DNA of 64,000 nt from HGM04593 sp045533955 (GCA_045533955.1 JAZSIU010000045.1:1-64000), one strand, 5' to 3'; positions 6,872-15,382 are shown, counted from the stretch's first letter. Translations and numbers: made by a program. Notes: generated from the letters alone by a model not told the origin.

Positions 6872-8539
6872 ATGAGAAAAAGTATTGTTTCTTTAGTGAT
6901 GTTGCTGTTTGCAGTTGTTGCTGTGTCGGCACAAACAAAAAAGGCCGAGCCCGTTGCACCCAGCATCGTGCCTCTGCCCACTGCAATGAACGTAACGGGC
7001 GACGTCTTTGTCCTTACCAACGACACACGTATCGTTACCGAGTTCGACGAGAAAGAGATTAAATTTGTCAAGAATGCCCTTAATGAAATTATGGTCGATG
7101 TTTTTGGCTGCGAGCTCAAAAGCGCTTCGAAGGTAAAGCCCGGCGATGGAAAATATATCGTCATTAAGAAAGATGCCAATATAAGATGCGGCAACGAGGG
7201 CTACACACTCGAGATAAACAAAAAAAATGGAATAACAATCACCGCAAAGAGTGCTGCCGGAGCCTTTTATGCCGTGCAAACACTGCGTCAGATTGTACCC
7301 GTACAAGCCTACGAGACACCCATCGACCTCGAGACGCTTAACCTTCCCACAGTTAAGATAAAGGACAATCCTCATTTTGCCTATCGCGGCTTTATGCTCG
7401 ACTGTTCGCGCCACTTTTGGAGTGTCGAGACCATCAAAGAAATGATTGACATCCTTGCTCTGCACAAGATGAATCGCTTCCATTGGCACCTCACCGAAGA
7501 CCAAGGCTGGCGCATCGAGATAAAAAAATACCCTCTGCTTACCGAGATTGGCAGCAAGCGCGAGCAGACTACCACAGGCCATAACGTAGGAATGGACGGT
7601 ATCCCCTACGGCGGCTACTACTCGCAGAAAGATATTAAGGAGATTGTAAAATATGCACAGGAGCGCTTCATCACAATTGTTCCCGAGATTGAGATTCCCG
7701 GACACTCACTCGGCGCACTCAGCGCCTATCCGTGGCTTGGTTGCCGCGGCGAGAATGGCAACTATAAAACGTGGAGCAATTGGGGCGTTGCCCCCGAGAT
7801 TGTCTGCGCAGGAAAAGAGTCGTCGTTCCAATTCTGGTACGATGTCCTCGAGGAGGTGCTCGAACTCTTCCCCTCGGAGTACATTCACATTGGTGGCGAC
7901 GAGTCGCCCCGTGACGAGTGGAAAGTGTGCGAGCTGTGCCAACAGCGCATCAAGGATAACAACCTCAAGGACGAGGCCGAGCTTCAGTCGTACGTTACCA
8001 ACCGCATCGAGAAATTCCTGAACGAGCGCGGACGCAAGCTCATAGGCTGGGACGAGATTCTCGAGGGTGGCGTAAGCAAGAATGCAACCATTATGTCGTG
8101 GCGCGGTTCCGAGGGTGGAATAAAAGCAGCCAAGAGCGGTAATATGGCCATTATGACCCCCAACGGACACTGCTATTTCGACTACTATCAGACAACCGAC
8201 CGCAAAGACGAGCACGAGGGTATCGGCGGCTACGTCCCCTTGCGCAAAGTATATGCCCTTAACCCCTATGAAGGACTCAACAGAAACGAGCAGAGATTCA
8301 TTATGGGCGTGCAGGCCAACCTTTGGACAGAGTATATCCCCACACCTATGCAATTGCAATATCAGGTGCTTCCCCGTCTGAGTGCCCTCGCCGAGATTGG
8401 CTGGACAAACCCCGCCCCCGAGAATAAAAATGTCGATGAGTTTATTACCCGTGCCAAAGAACTCTCGCGCTACTATTATGTATTCGGATACAACTGCGCA
8501 AAGCACTTCTTCGAGGACGGTGTCCAAGAGGGGTGGTAA
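6872..8539 (+). CDS. Beta-N-acetylhexosaminidase, GH20
   Basis: An exported glycosidase that removes terminal GlcNAc or GalNAc from glycans by substrate-assisted catalysis. From the ATG at 6872 it has a signal peptide (ending about residue 20, AVSA/Q), a GH20b N-terminal domain (about 27-150), and the barrel starting FAYRGFMLDCSRHFW. The catalytic Asp-Glu pair is in HIGGDESP (D343-E344), and HWHLTEDQGWRIEI is also typical. Length 555. It stands alone between a divergent neighbour and a strong terminator. Its product would feed NagB, encoded at 42.5 kb. Confidence 0.95.
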   Translation: MRKSIVSLVMLLFAVVAVSAQTKKAEPVAPSIVPLPTAMNVTGDVFVLTNDTRIVTEFDEKEIKFVKNALNEIMVDVFGCELKSASKVKPGDGKYIVIKKDANIRCGNEGYTLEINKKNGITITAKSAAGAFYAVQTLRQIVPVQAYETPIDLETLNLPTVKIKDNPHFAYRGFMLDCSRHFWSVETIKEMIDILALHKMNRFHWHLTEDQGWRIEIKKYPLLTEIGSKREQTTTGHNVGMDGIPYGGYYSQKDIKEIVKYAQERFITIVPEIEIPGHSLGALSAYPWLGCRGENGNYKTWSNWGVAPEIVCAGKESSFQFWYDVLEEVLELFPSEYIHIGGDESPRDEWKVCELCQQRIKDNNLKDEAELQSYVTNRIEKFLNERGRKLIGWDEILEGGVSKNATIMSWRGSEGGIKAAKSGNMAIMTPNGHCYFDYYQTTDRKDEHEGIGGYVPLRKVYALNPYEGLNRNEQRFIMGVQANLWTEYIPTPMQLQYQVLPRLSALAEIGWTNPAPENKNVDEFITRAKELSRYYYVFGYNCAKHFFEDGVQEGW

Positions 8540-8575
8540 CCACGGCTAAAGGCGAGTGAAACTCGCGCGCAACAA

Positions 8576-8615
8576 CGAGTGGACGGATAAATTTATCCGT
8601 CCACTCGCTTTTTTT
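8576..8615 (+). terminator. Strong terminator after the hexosaminidase gene
   Basis: A perfect 16-bp inverted repeat (8576-8591 with 8592-8607), immediately followed by CTTTTTTT. Confidence 0.9.
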
Positions 8616-8691
8616 ATAGCATTCAGCCGCATTCGTAGCACTCGTCAGCGAGCAAAAAAAATATTTTTTTTAAAGAAAAATGCACTAATGC

Positions 8692-8722
8692 TTGCAAATG
8701 TCAAAAACAATTCATACCTTTG
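8692..8722 (+). promoter_or_regulatory. Promoter of tRNA-His
   Basis: TTGC at 8692-8695, 19 bases, then TACCTTTG at 8715-8722: a textbook Bacteroidetes -33/-7 pair. The tRNA begins about 37 bases after it. Confidence 0.85.
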
Positions 8723-8759
8723 CAACGCTTTTCGAGAGAATGGCAGACATATTTAGATG

Positions 8760-8833
8760 GTGACTATAGTTCAGTCGGTTAGAGCGTCAGATTGTGGTTC
8801 TGAATGTCGTGGGTTCGAATCCCACTAGTCACC
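8760..8833 (+). tRNA. tRNA-His (GTG anticodon)
   Basis: A complete cloverleaf: acceptor stem GTGACTA/TAGTCAC, D-loop with TTCAGTCGGTTAGA, anticodon stem TCAGA/TCTGA around the loop TTGTGGT (anticodon GTG), and T-arm GTGGGTTCGAATCCCAC. A G at 8759 can provide the extra -1 residue of histidine tRNAs, opposite C at 8833. CCA is not encoded. A low-GC patch of odd genes starts just downstream. Confidence 0.97.
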
Positions 8834-8835
8834 CG

Positions 8836-8870
8836 AAGAAACTCCTCAATATTGAGGAGTTTCTTTTTTG
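8836..8870 (+). terminator. Terminator of tRNA-His
   Basis: A perfect 15-bp inverted repeat (8836-8850 with 8851-8865) followed by Ts, just after the tRNA 3' end. Confidence 0.9.
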
Positions 8871-8880
8871 TAAAAATCTA

Positions 8881-8933
8881 ACTTTACAAGCCTTGTAAAG
8901 TCATTGAGGTCTCTACGTTAACACATAACTTTG
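8881..8933 (+). promoter_or_regulatory. Promoter with palindromic operator before the broken small gene
   Basis: A perfect palindrome, ACTTTACAAG, one base, CTTGTAAAGT (8881-8901), ends just before a possible -33 TTGA (8904-8907). The -7 TAACTTTG follows at 8926-8933 after 18 bases. The arrangement suggests a repressor or activator site next to the -33 element. The small gene starts at 8967. Confidence 0.6.
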
Positions 8934-8966
8934 CATCAGAAGTTGAACCTAAAAAACAGAAAAGTT

Positions 8967-9168
8967 ATGGGAAAGTTATTAGAGATTGTAAAAAAACTTC
9001 ATCAACGAGAAGTGCGCACGCATTCGTCGTGTCTTTGTCGATGCTTTAGGCAATCATTTAGCTTCGTTATACTATATTACCGGTAACCGCGGCGAGGCAA
9101 AAAAGATTGTCCTCGACAGATTCTATGTCCGTTGGGAGGGTGAGGAGAAGGGTGCCATTGAAGAATAG
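8967..9168 (+). pseudogene. Small gene broken by a one-base shift in a run of seven A
   Basis: The ATG at 8967 reads MGKLLEIVKK and then goes out of frame. If one A of the A7 run near 8989-8997 is skipped, the frame continues without stops as NFINEKCARIRRVFVDALG and so on to EEKGAIEE and a TAG at 9166-9168, giving about 66 residues. The downstream frame has a TAA at the run and no start of its own, so both parts belong together. A promoter and palindromic operator lie upstream. I do not recognise the family. A sequencing or assembly error, a phase-variable homopolymer, or +1 frameshifting are alternatives to decay. Confidence 0.55.
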
Positions 9169-9401
9169 TCTATCATCGCCATCCATTGTCTCAATAATAA
9201 TACAAATTATTGTTCCTTTTTTAGGATGCGCAATTTGCAGTAAAATAATATGCAGTAAATTTTGTCATATTGCAAATGTGAAAATCCGACAATTTGTCTT
9301 TTTATATAAAATTCAAATGTTTGGCACGCAATTTGTCTTAATTATTTTGACGGGTTGTTATAATATTGACATTGAAATAATATTCAAATAAAGAGAAATT
9401 T

Positions 9402-9476
9402 ATGATAGAGATATTATGCTCAGCTCTGATTGGTATAATGCTTTGTAATTTCTTTGTTTATTTATTTAAAAGTTAG
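9402..9476 (+). CDS. 24-residue hydrophobic peptide
   Basis: A short frame starting MIEILCSALIGIM and ending NFFVYLFKS, with one hydrophobic segment long enough to cross the membrane. It follows an AAGAGAAATTT stretch and stops five bases before the start of the 533-residue gene, which suggests a small membrane peptide or a translated leader coupled to it. No family is recognised, and chance cannot be excluded at this length. Confidence 0.35.
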   Translation: MIEILCSALIGIMLCNFFVYLFKS

Positions 9477-9481
9477 GTAGT

Positions 9482-11083
9482 ATGTTCGATGGTTTAATAA
9501 AGTCGCTCAAGGGTTATTTGGTACAAGGTAACAATGTCAGTGAGGAGAGTGTGTGGCAGCTGGATAAAGATATTTTTCGGGACGAACTTTTCAGAAATCT
9601 TAGAGCCGAGGTTGTCGAGTACGTTTCCGAAAGAGACGAGTATGTCGTAAACTATATGGGCACTATTTTCTTATTCAATTTCCAGAAGAATAAATGCGCT
9701 TTTATAAATTACCTTCATTATTACAACTGCGAAGCCGATTATGCCGATGTCTGTTTGCCTGCTTTAAATGAGATAAACGGTCAGTATCCGTGGAATCATT
9801 ATTTTGTAAAAGATACTCAAAATAATGTGATAAGTTTCTGCTGTTCCTATTTTCTAATCTTTGAGGGAACGGTGCAGATGAACTTTAGGATTCTAAAGCA
9901 AATATTAGATAATGCTCTGGTTACAAGAGCCGAGATTGTCGAGCGAATAAACAAAAGTATCGAAGATAACAACAATATACCATTGCTGCTGAATAGCACT
10001 CACAGTAAGATTCACGGCCGTCGTTTGCAGATGGAGGCGCAGATTAGCTTACATAATCTACAAGCCTCCTCGGGTGGCGATGCAGCGCTGAGCCTTAAGA
10101 ATGTCCTTGCTATTGCCCCCGAGATTGACCAAAAAACAATAAAAAGAGCACGTCTGATAACCGATGATGACATTGTCGAGGTTAAAGACTTTAGTACACT
10201 GCTGAACAGCGACATTCGCTCGTACCTTATACAGATGAACGAAAAAGCGACGCTCAATCGTCTGACGTTGCTCGTCGACCTTGAGGATGAGAGCCTTACA
10301 TTCGACCTTAAACGTCAGAGTGATGCTTGTACCGACACCAAACTATACTACAAGATGGTGGGGATACGCAACAGGCGCACGGTCGAAATTGGTGAACCGC
10401 ACATCGACACTATTATCGAGGTTAATAAGAATGCAAAAGAGGGCGAGGATGAGTGGGAGTATAAGTATATGCTTGACGAGGCACGTGAAAAGCAGTCGCA
10501 AGGCGCCACCCTCACCACAGAGCAGCGTTACGCTCTTGCCTGCCTCGACGATGATATTGCATCGAACATATATTGGGGTGTAAAGTATTATAACAACAAT
10601 AACAAGCTGCAAGCGCTGTTGCACCTTACAAAAGCCCTTAACAGCATTCCCATCGACGACGGAAGCCACGGCGAGATTGGTCTTTATAACAATATCTGTT
10701 ATGTTTTGGGCAACATATACATAGATATGGAAATGTTCGACAAGGCCTACTACTATCTATCACAGCTCCCAACCGACAAGAGAGGTGGTGTCGAGCGTGC
10801 AATCTCATTGTGTATGCAGAATATGAACCATAAAAACGACGTCGGCATTGTTGGTGGGTACAGAACCTCGATTCTCGAGAAAATACGCCGTAACAAGGAC
10901 GAAGAAGATTATATCTATCTGCTTGAGTCATATGCATTTGTCAATCGTTGCTACATTCTAATCTTGCTAAAGCGCGATAAAGTGGAAGAGGCAAAAACTA
11001 TTTTGCAGGATATGATTGAGGCCGACGAAGATACCGACTTTGCAAAAGACTTTTTGAATAGGATAAATGGCGAGGCAGAGTAG
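9482..11083 (+). CDS. Large protein of unknown function with a helical repeat C-terminal part
   Basis: A 533-residue protein without signal peptide or clear membrane segments, so probably cytoplasmic. The N-terminal third is rich in aromatics and cysteine (FLFNFQKNKCAFINYLHYYNC), and the middle is charged. From about residue 360 to the end there are paired helices of tetratricopeptide type, such as IYWGVKYYNNNNKLQALLHLTKAL and NICYVLGNIYIDMEMFDKAYYYL. I recognise no catalytic motif. The gene lies in the low-GC patch after tRNA-His, next to a broken gene and tiny membrane frames, which hints at acquired DNA. A TPR-type scaffold or sensor is possible, but that is inference. Confidence 0.7.
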   Translation: MFDGLIKSLKGYLVQGNNVSEESVWQLDKDIFRDELFRNLRAEVVEYVSERDEYVVNYMGTIFLFNFQKNKCAFINYLHYYNCEADYADVCLPALNEINGQYPWNHYFVKDTQNNVISFCCSYFLIFEGTVQMNFRILKQILDNALVTRAEIVERINKSIEDNNNIPLLLNSTHSKIHGRRLQMEAQISLHNLQASSGGDAALSLKNVLAIAPEIDQKTIKRARLITDDDIVEVKDFSTLLNSDIRSYLIQMNEKATLNRLTLLVDLEDESLTFDLKRQSDACTDTKLYYKMVGIRNRRTVEIGEPHIDTIIEVNKNAKEGEDEWEYKYMLDEAREKQSQGATLTTEQRYALACLDDDIASNIYWGVKYYNNNNKLQALLHLTKALNSIPIDDGSHGEIGLYNNICYVLGNIYIDMEMFDKAYYYLSQLPTDKRGGVERAISLCMQNMNHKNDVGIVGGYRTSILEKIRRNKDEEDYIYLLESYAFVNRCYILILLKRDKVEEAKTILQDMIEADEDTDFAKDFLNRINGEAE

Positions 11084-11096
11084 TGCTAAATAATGC

Positions 11097-11339
11097 TTGG
11101 ATTGTGAAGCGTTTTTTTTGTGTCATATAAGAATTATAAGTATTATACTCTTTTTCGGAATATTGCTGTTCCCTCTATTGTTCTTTAATGCTTTTAATGG
11201 CCCTTACAGGGTGTTTAATTTCTGTGTCGGGTATTTGGATTTTATTGCCGAAAGGTGCGATATTACTTATATGGAAGTAAATGTCTATATATTCTGCATT
11301 ATTTGGCCTATTGTTACTTTTATTGCAATTTGTATATAA
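11097..11339 (+). CDS. Possible small two-span membrane protein (TTG start)
   Basis: An 80-codon frame beginning at TTG, 13 bases after the preceding stop. It has two strongly hydrophobic segments (IIRIISIILFFGILLFPLLF-like at about 12-30 and IFCIIWPIVTFIAICI at the end). It fits between the large unknown gene and a strong terminator. The nearest ATG (11093) is in another frame and stops after four codons, so the start is weak. No family recognised. Confidence 0.35.
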   Translation: MDCEAFFLCHIRIISIILFFGILLFPLLFFNAFNGPYRVFNFCVGYLDFIAERCDITYMEVNVYIFCIIWPIVTFIAICI

Positions 11340-11356
11340 GTGGTGGCCGGGTGTAT

Positions 11357-11405
11357 AAAAGATAGAGACTAAACTTTTTTGAGTTTAGTCTCTATCTTTT
11401 TTTTT
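11357..11405. terminator. Bidirectional terminator
   Basis: An 18-bp perfect stem (11357-11374 with 11383-11400) followed by T10 on the plus strand, with the matching A run on the other side. It separates the unknown gene group from rpsP, which reads toward it. Confidence 0.9.
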
Positions 11406-11456
11406 TTGAGCTTTGCGCCGGGGCTCCCGGGCGCTTTATTCAAGGTATGTGCTCTA

Positions 11457-12002
11457 TTAAGCCTCGGCGGGAACCTCTGTTGCCTCCTCTACGTTAGCCT
11501 CAGCTGCAGCTGCTGCCTCGGCCTCGGCCTTTGCAAGTGCCTCGGCTGCCTTCTTGTCGGCTACCTTCTGGGCAATTGTAGCGTTTACCTCTTTCTCGGC
11601 CTCGAGACGAGCTTTCTTCTCGTCGCGCTTAGCCTGCTCGTTCTTGCTCTTTACGCCGTTGAGAGCGTTTGTCTTGTCGGCCTTCCAAGCATCGAACTTA
11701 GCCTGTGCGGCTGCCTCGTCGAATGCGCCTTTCTTAACGCCACCCTGAAGGTGTTTCATAAGATATACGCCCTCGCGAGAGAGGATGTTGCGTGCTGTGT
11801 CGGTGGGAGTAGCACCGGTGTTCACCCAATAGAGTGCGCGCTCGAAATTGAGCTCGACAGTAGCGGGGTCGGTGTTGGGGTTGTAAGTACCGATTTTCTC
11901 AACGAACTTTCCATCACGTGGAGCTCTCGAATCTGCAACTACGATTGAATAGAATGCGTAGTGTTTGCGACCTCTTCTCTGAAGTCTGATTTTTGTTGCC
12001 AT
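11457..12002 (-). CDS. rpsP: Ribosomal protein S16 with long C-terminal tail
   Basis: A small-subunit ribosomal protein. The S16 core is at residues 1 to about 80: MATKIRLQRRGRKHYAFYSIVVAD, then GKFVEKIGTYNP and the ALYWVNTGATPTDTARNIL segment. Most bacterial S16 proteins stop near 80-90 residues; this one has 181. The tail is rich in Ala, Glu and Lys (repeated ALAKAEAEAAAAAEA-type stretches) and probably forms a helix or stays flexible. Long S16 tails occur elsewhere in Bacteroidetes. The gene has its own promoter and is not next to rimM or trmD. Confidence 0.96.
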   Translation of the reverse strand: MATKIRLQRRGRKHYAFYSIVVADSRAPRDGKFVEKIGTYNPNTDPATVELNFERALYWVNTGATPTDTARNILSREGVYLMKHLQGGVKKGAFDEAAAQAKFDAWKADKTNALNGVKSKNEQAKRDEKKARLEAEKEVNATIAQKVADKKAAEALAKAEAEAAAAAEANVEEATEVPAEA

Positions 12003-12060
12003 TTTTTAATCTTTTAATGGGTTAATGATTTGAGTTAGCCAATATCTCGTATCGGCGGCG

Positions 12061-12091
12061 CAAAGGTAGTGCTTTTTTTGATAATATGCAA
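12061..12091 (-). promoter_or_regulatory. Promoter of rpsP
   Basis: Read leftward: TTGC (12091-12088), 19 bases, TACCTTTG (12068-12061). The spacing and sequence equal those of the tRNA-His promoter. The start codon lies about 60 bases further on. Confidence 0.85.
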
Positions 12092-12112
12092 TAGTTTAAT
12101 GGCTTAATTTGA

Positions 12113-12901
12113 CTAATCTTTCCATCTTGCTTCGGAATTATGGTGCGATTGGCGTTTCTCCTCTGGGGGTAGCTGCATATAGTCGCCGTAGTTTATGCGC
12201 AGATAGTGGTCGTAGCCTTTAGGGGCGCGATACTTTTTGCCCTCGAAGGGGAGCATACAGTGCTCGTCGAACACACTGCGGGGCATAATCTCGCGCAGGG
12301 CGGCGCGCGACATCAGGCTGCACACTCTCGGGCTGCTGTCGTAGGGGTGGCGTGTGGCTATGCGGTTGATGCGCTTTAGGAGTGTACTCAAAGGGAAGGG
12401 CAGCAGTATCAGCTTGGTTATTGCAAGGCGCAGCTTGCGCCTCAATGGCATACTCCCAAGAAAGACGGAGTTTTTTACGTGCATATAGCGTCGGAGCTCG
12501 CCGCACTCTTTGGCTTGAGCCTCGGAGCAGACGCCGTCGAGTGGGAATATGTCAATATAGACGCCGAAAATGTCGGGCTTAAAGTGAAACTCGTGCACGA
12601 TGCTCCCCGGGTGGTGCACCTTGGCAAAGGCTACGCGGTAGCCTCGGTCGCTTGCCGAGGAGACGGCGCGGTAGGGCGTCGAGGCTTGGTTGTACTCTCT
12701 GAGGAAACGTTCGTAGTCGGGGCGCGGCATATGAAGGTCGATGTCGTCGTCCCACGGAATGTAGCCTTTGTGGCGCACGGCTCCGAGCAGCGTTCCATAG
12801 GCAAGGTAGTAGCGCAGACCGCGCTCCTCGCAGAATTGTGCCACGCTGTCGAGAATGTCGAGCTGAATTTTTTTTACCTCTTCGGATGGTATGATTTTCA
12901 T
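12113..12901 (-). CDS. LicD-family nucleotidyltransferase
   Basis: A 262-residue protein of the LicD family, which transfers phosphocholine or other phospho-groups onto cell-surface sugars. The defining motif is clear at residues 35-56: YGTLLGAVRHKGYIPWDDDI plus the following D, with the acidic residues that bind the metal. The N terminus is soluble, and a basic, partly hydrophobic middle segment (LRLAITKLILLPFPLSTLL) may touch the membrane. It starts 10 bases after the DUF362 gene, so the two are probably one transcript. Which group is transferred, and to what, cannot be told. Confidence 0.88.
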   Translation of the reverse strand: MKIIPSEEVKKIQLDILDSVAQFCEERGLRYYLAYGTLLGAVRHKGYIPWDDDIDLHMPRPDYERFLREYNQASTPYRAVSSASDRGYRVAFAKVHHPGSIVHEFHFKPDIFGVYIDIFPLDGVCSEAQAKECGELRRYMHVKNSVFLGSMPLRRKLRLAITKLILLPFPLSTLLKRINRIATRHPYDSSPRVCSLMSRAALREIMPRSVFDEHCMLPFEGKKYRAPKGYDHYLRINYGDYMQLPPEEKRQSHHNSEARWKD

Positions 12902-12911
12902 CTTTCGAGCA

Positions 12912-14039
12912 CTATTTTATAAGGTCGTACTCGCGGTTGCCGAGGCCTATCTTTGCTGCGTGCTCGAGGCACGACTTCCACTCGGATTCGGGGGTGGAGT
13001 TTGTAAAGTGGTCGTGGTGGTCGCAGAAGCCGGGGGCGTGAATGTGTTCGTGCAGCTGGCTGCCGGGCATCGGGGTGGCGGCCAGACAGGCATCGACGCA
13101 GGCTTGGTCGAGCGCAAGGGGGTCGGTGCTGACGAACATTCCAATGTTGGGCAGGATGGGGGCGTCATTTTCGCAGTGGCAGTCGCAGTTGGGCGATACG
13201 TCAACCACAAGCGAGATGTGGAATTGCGGACGGCCATCGACTACGGCTTTGGCATACTCGGCCATTTTGCGGTTCAGTAGCTGCGGTGCGTGGAAATTCT
13301 CGAAATTTATTGCGTCAAAATTGCAGGCGCCCAAGCAGCGTCCGCATCCCACGCAGTGCTCTTTGTCGATGTGCATCTTTTTTGTTGTCTCGTCAAAAAC
13401 AAGGCCGTTGTTGGCGCATTGTGCCATACATTTTTTGCATCCGCGGCACAGCGAGGCGTCAATTGCGGGCTGTCCGCTGATGTGTTGCTCGGTCTTTCCC
13501 GCGCGCGAGCCGCAGCCCATTCCAATGTTCTTTATCGCCCCGCCGAAGCCTGTCATTTCGTGGCCTTTAAAATGTGTGAGGCTGATGAATACGTCGGCGT
13601 CCATAATGGCGCGACCTATTTTTGCTTTCTGAACATACTCGCCGCCTTCAATGGGTACTTCAATGTCGTCGGTGCCTTTAAGGCCGTCGCCGATGAGGAT
13701 GGGGCAGCCCACAGTGAGTGGCGTGAAGCCATTCTCCCACGCGCAGTAAAGGTGCTCGAGGGCATTCTTGCGGCTACCGGGGTACATTGTGTTGCAATCG
13801 GTGAGGAAGGGCTTTCCGCCAAGCTCTTTTACGACGTCAACCACTGCGCGCGCATAGTTGGGACGCAGATAGCTTATGTTGCCCAGCTCGCCGAAATGTA
13901 GTTTTATGGCAACGAATTTGCCCTCAAGGTCGAGATTGGCAATGCCGGCCTTTTTCATCAATTTCTTGAGCTTCGTGGGTAGGCCGTCGCCGTTAGCCTT
14001 GGTGCGAAAATCGGTAAAATATACTTTTGACTTTTCCAT
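12912..14039 (-). CDS. DUF362 domain protein with two [4Fe-4S] clusters
   Basis: A 375-residue protein. The first half matches DUF362 (VYFTDFRTK, AIKLHFGELGN, GKPFLTDCNTMYPG, LTHFKGHEMTGFGGAIKN). A bacterial ferredoxin pair is inserted at about residues 185-240: CRGCKKCMAQC and CVGCGRCLGAC. This is the common iron-sulfur protein often annotated as 4Fe-4S ferredoxin; its reaction is not known to me. I use the ATG at 14039 (MEKSKVYF), although one four codons upstream is possible. LicD follows directly. Confidence 0.88.
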   Translation of the reverse strand: MEKSKVYFTDFRTKANGDGLPTKLKKLMKKAGIANLDLEGKFVAIKLHFGELGNISYLRPNYARAVVDVVKELGGKPFLTDCNTMYPGSRKNALEHLYCAWENGFTPLTVGCPILIGDGLKGTDDIEVPIEGGEYVQKAKIGRAIMDADVFISLTHFKGHEMTGFGGAIKNIGMGCGSRAGKTEQHISGQPAIDASLCRGCKKCMAQCANNGLVFDETTKKMHIDKEHCVGCGRCLGACNFDAINFENFHAPQLLNRKMAEYAKAVVDGRPQFHISLVVDVSPNCDCHCENDAPILPNIGMFVSTDPLALDQACVDACLAATPMPGSQLHEHIHAPGFCDHHDHFTNSTPESEWKSCLEHAAKIGLGNREYDLIK

Positions 14040-14134
14040 AATGTTGTACATTTGAATTTAAGGCAAAGGAAACGATAAAAAATGGAAAATCAAAATACAT
14101 TTAAATACTTACTGCTATAATTCGCTTTTTTTTA

Positions 14135-14142
14135 TAAATTTG
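14135..14142 (+). promoter_or_regulatory. Putative -7 element of the asparaginase gene
   Basis: TAAATTTG, fitting TAnnTTTG, 29 bases before the ATG at 14172. No clear -33 partner. Confidence 0.5.
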
Positions 14143-14171
14143 CACATTCACAAAAGAAGAATTGAAGAATT

Positions 14172-15215
14172 ATGGACTGCGAAGAAAGGTCGTCAATTTT
14201 AATTATCTACACGGGTGGTACAATCGGTATGATTCGTAACTCGGTAACCGGTGCGCTTGAGTCGTTTAATTTCGACCATCTGTTACGCCACGTCCCCGAG
14301 CTTCGACAGTTTAATCTGAATATATCGTCGCGCGCGTTTAATCCGCCTATCGACTCCTCGGATATGAATCCTGCGCTCTGGGGTAGGATTGTCGAGATTA
14401 TCCACACGAATTACGATAAATTCGATGGTTTTGTCATTCTGCACGGAACGGATACGATGGCTTTTACAGCCTCGGCCCTGAGCTTTATGCTCGAGGGGCT
14501 TATGAAGCCTGTCATTCTTACCGGTAGTCAGTTGCCTATCGGTGTTCTGCGTACTGATGGCAAGGAGAATCTGTTGACGGCCATCGAGATTGCCGCGGCC
14601 AAGAATGCCGATGGCTCACCCGTAGTGCCCGAGGTGTGCATATATTTCCACCAGAAACTGATGCGCGGCAACCGCTGCACAAAGACAAGCGCCGACAGCT
14701 TCGATGCGTTTAACTCGCCCAACTGCACCTATCTTGCAACGGCGGGAATGGAAATTCTATATAACAGGCACATAATAAGGCCTTACGATGCGTCGGTGCA
14801 GCTAAAGCCCAACTATAAAATGTCGAGCGATATTATTATCTTCTCGCTCTTTCCCGGAATAAGGCAGAGTGTGGTCGAGAAGATTCTCTCGGGCAAGGAG
14901 CTTAAGGGAATAATATTCCGTACGTTCGGTGCGGGAAATGCGCCGCAGGCACAGTGGCTTGTTGATGCTCTCGAGCGTGCCACTGCCGACAATAAGGTTA
15001 TTGTGAATGTTACGCAGTGCAGTACGGGAAGTGTGAAAATGCGTCTCTACGAGACGGGACTTCAATTGCTTGAGGCGGGAATTATAAGCGGCCGGGATAT
15101 GACGGTCGAGGCGGCACTCACAAAGATGATGTTCCTTTTGGGGCAGTCGCTGCCGGTGGATGAGGTGCGCAGGCTTATGAAAAAGAATTTGGCGGGGGAG
15201 ATTACCTGCGGATAG
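14172..15215 (+). CDS. ansA: Type I (cytoplasmic) L-asparaginase
   Basis: Hydrolyses asparagine to aspartate and ammonia. The 347 residues have no signal peptide and carry both asparaginase signatures: YTGGTIGMI with the catalytic threonine at 17, and ILHGTDTMAF with T93-D94. The length and the AnsA-type features (SFMLEGLMKPVILTGSQLPIG) mark the cytoplasmic class. It is monocistronic, with its own -7 element and a strong terminator. A second, exported asparaginase is encoded at 45 kb. Confidence 0.95.
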   Translation: MDCEERSSILIIYTGGTIGMIRNSVTGALESFNFDHLLRHVPELRQFNLNISSRAFNPPIDSSDMNPALWGRIVEIIHTNYDKFDGFVILHGTDTMAFTASALSFMLEGLMKPVILTGSQLPIGVLRTDGKENLLTAIEIAAAKNADGSPVVPEVCIYFHQKLMRGNRCTKTSADSFDAFNSPNCTYLATAGMEILYNRHIIRPYDASVQLKPNYKMSSDIIIFSLFPGIRQSVVEKILSGKELKGIIFRTFGAGNAPQAQWLVDALERATADNKVIVNVTQCSTGSVKMRLYETGLQLLEAGIISGRDMTVEAALTKMMFLLGQSLPVDEVRRLMKKNLAGEITCG

Positions 15216-15255
15216 TCGTATCTTCTTTTTACGAACAATTTTGTTGTCCGATTTT

Positions 15256-15291
15256 ATCGAGAGTGTCCGTTAACGGACACTCTCGATTTTG
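15256..15291 (+). terminator. Terminator of ansA
   Basis: A perfect 16-bp inverted repeat (15256-15271 with 15272-15287) followed by TTTTG. Confidence 0.85.
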
Positions 15292-15324
15292 TTTATACTG
15301 TTGATTATTAGCATTTTAATTTTT

Positions 15325-15340
15325 TGGCACGCTTTTTGAT
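15325..15340 (+). promoter_or_regulatory. Sigma-54-type (-24/-12) promoter of the export operon
   Basis: TGGCACG at 15325-15331, four bases, then TTGAT at 15336-15340. GG and G are exactly at the -24 and -12 spacing; the -12 GC is GA here. It lies 43 bases before the membrane fusion protein start, and the operon ends with an NtrC-type activator, which supports the call. Confidence 0.75.
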
Positions 15341-15382
15341 ACTATATTGGTGAGTGGTTTTAAGTTAATAATAAAGTATTTT

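Noticed and set aside
8576..8607. Long perfect palindrome as a possible protein-binding or replication site
   Set aside because: It is directly followed by a T run and matches the other terminators here, such as 8836-8870 and 15256-15291.
9107..9391. A 94-codon frame after the broken small gene
   Set aside because: It begins in another frame inside that gene and reads through AT-rich non-coding DNA without convincing features.
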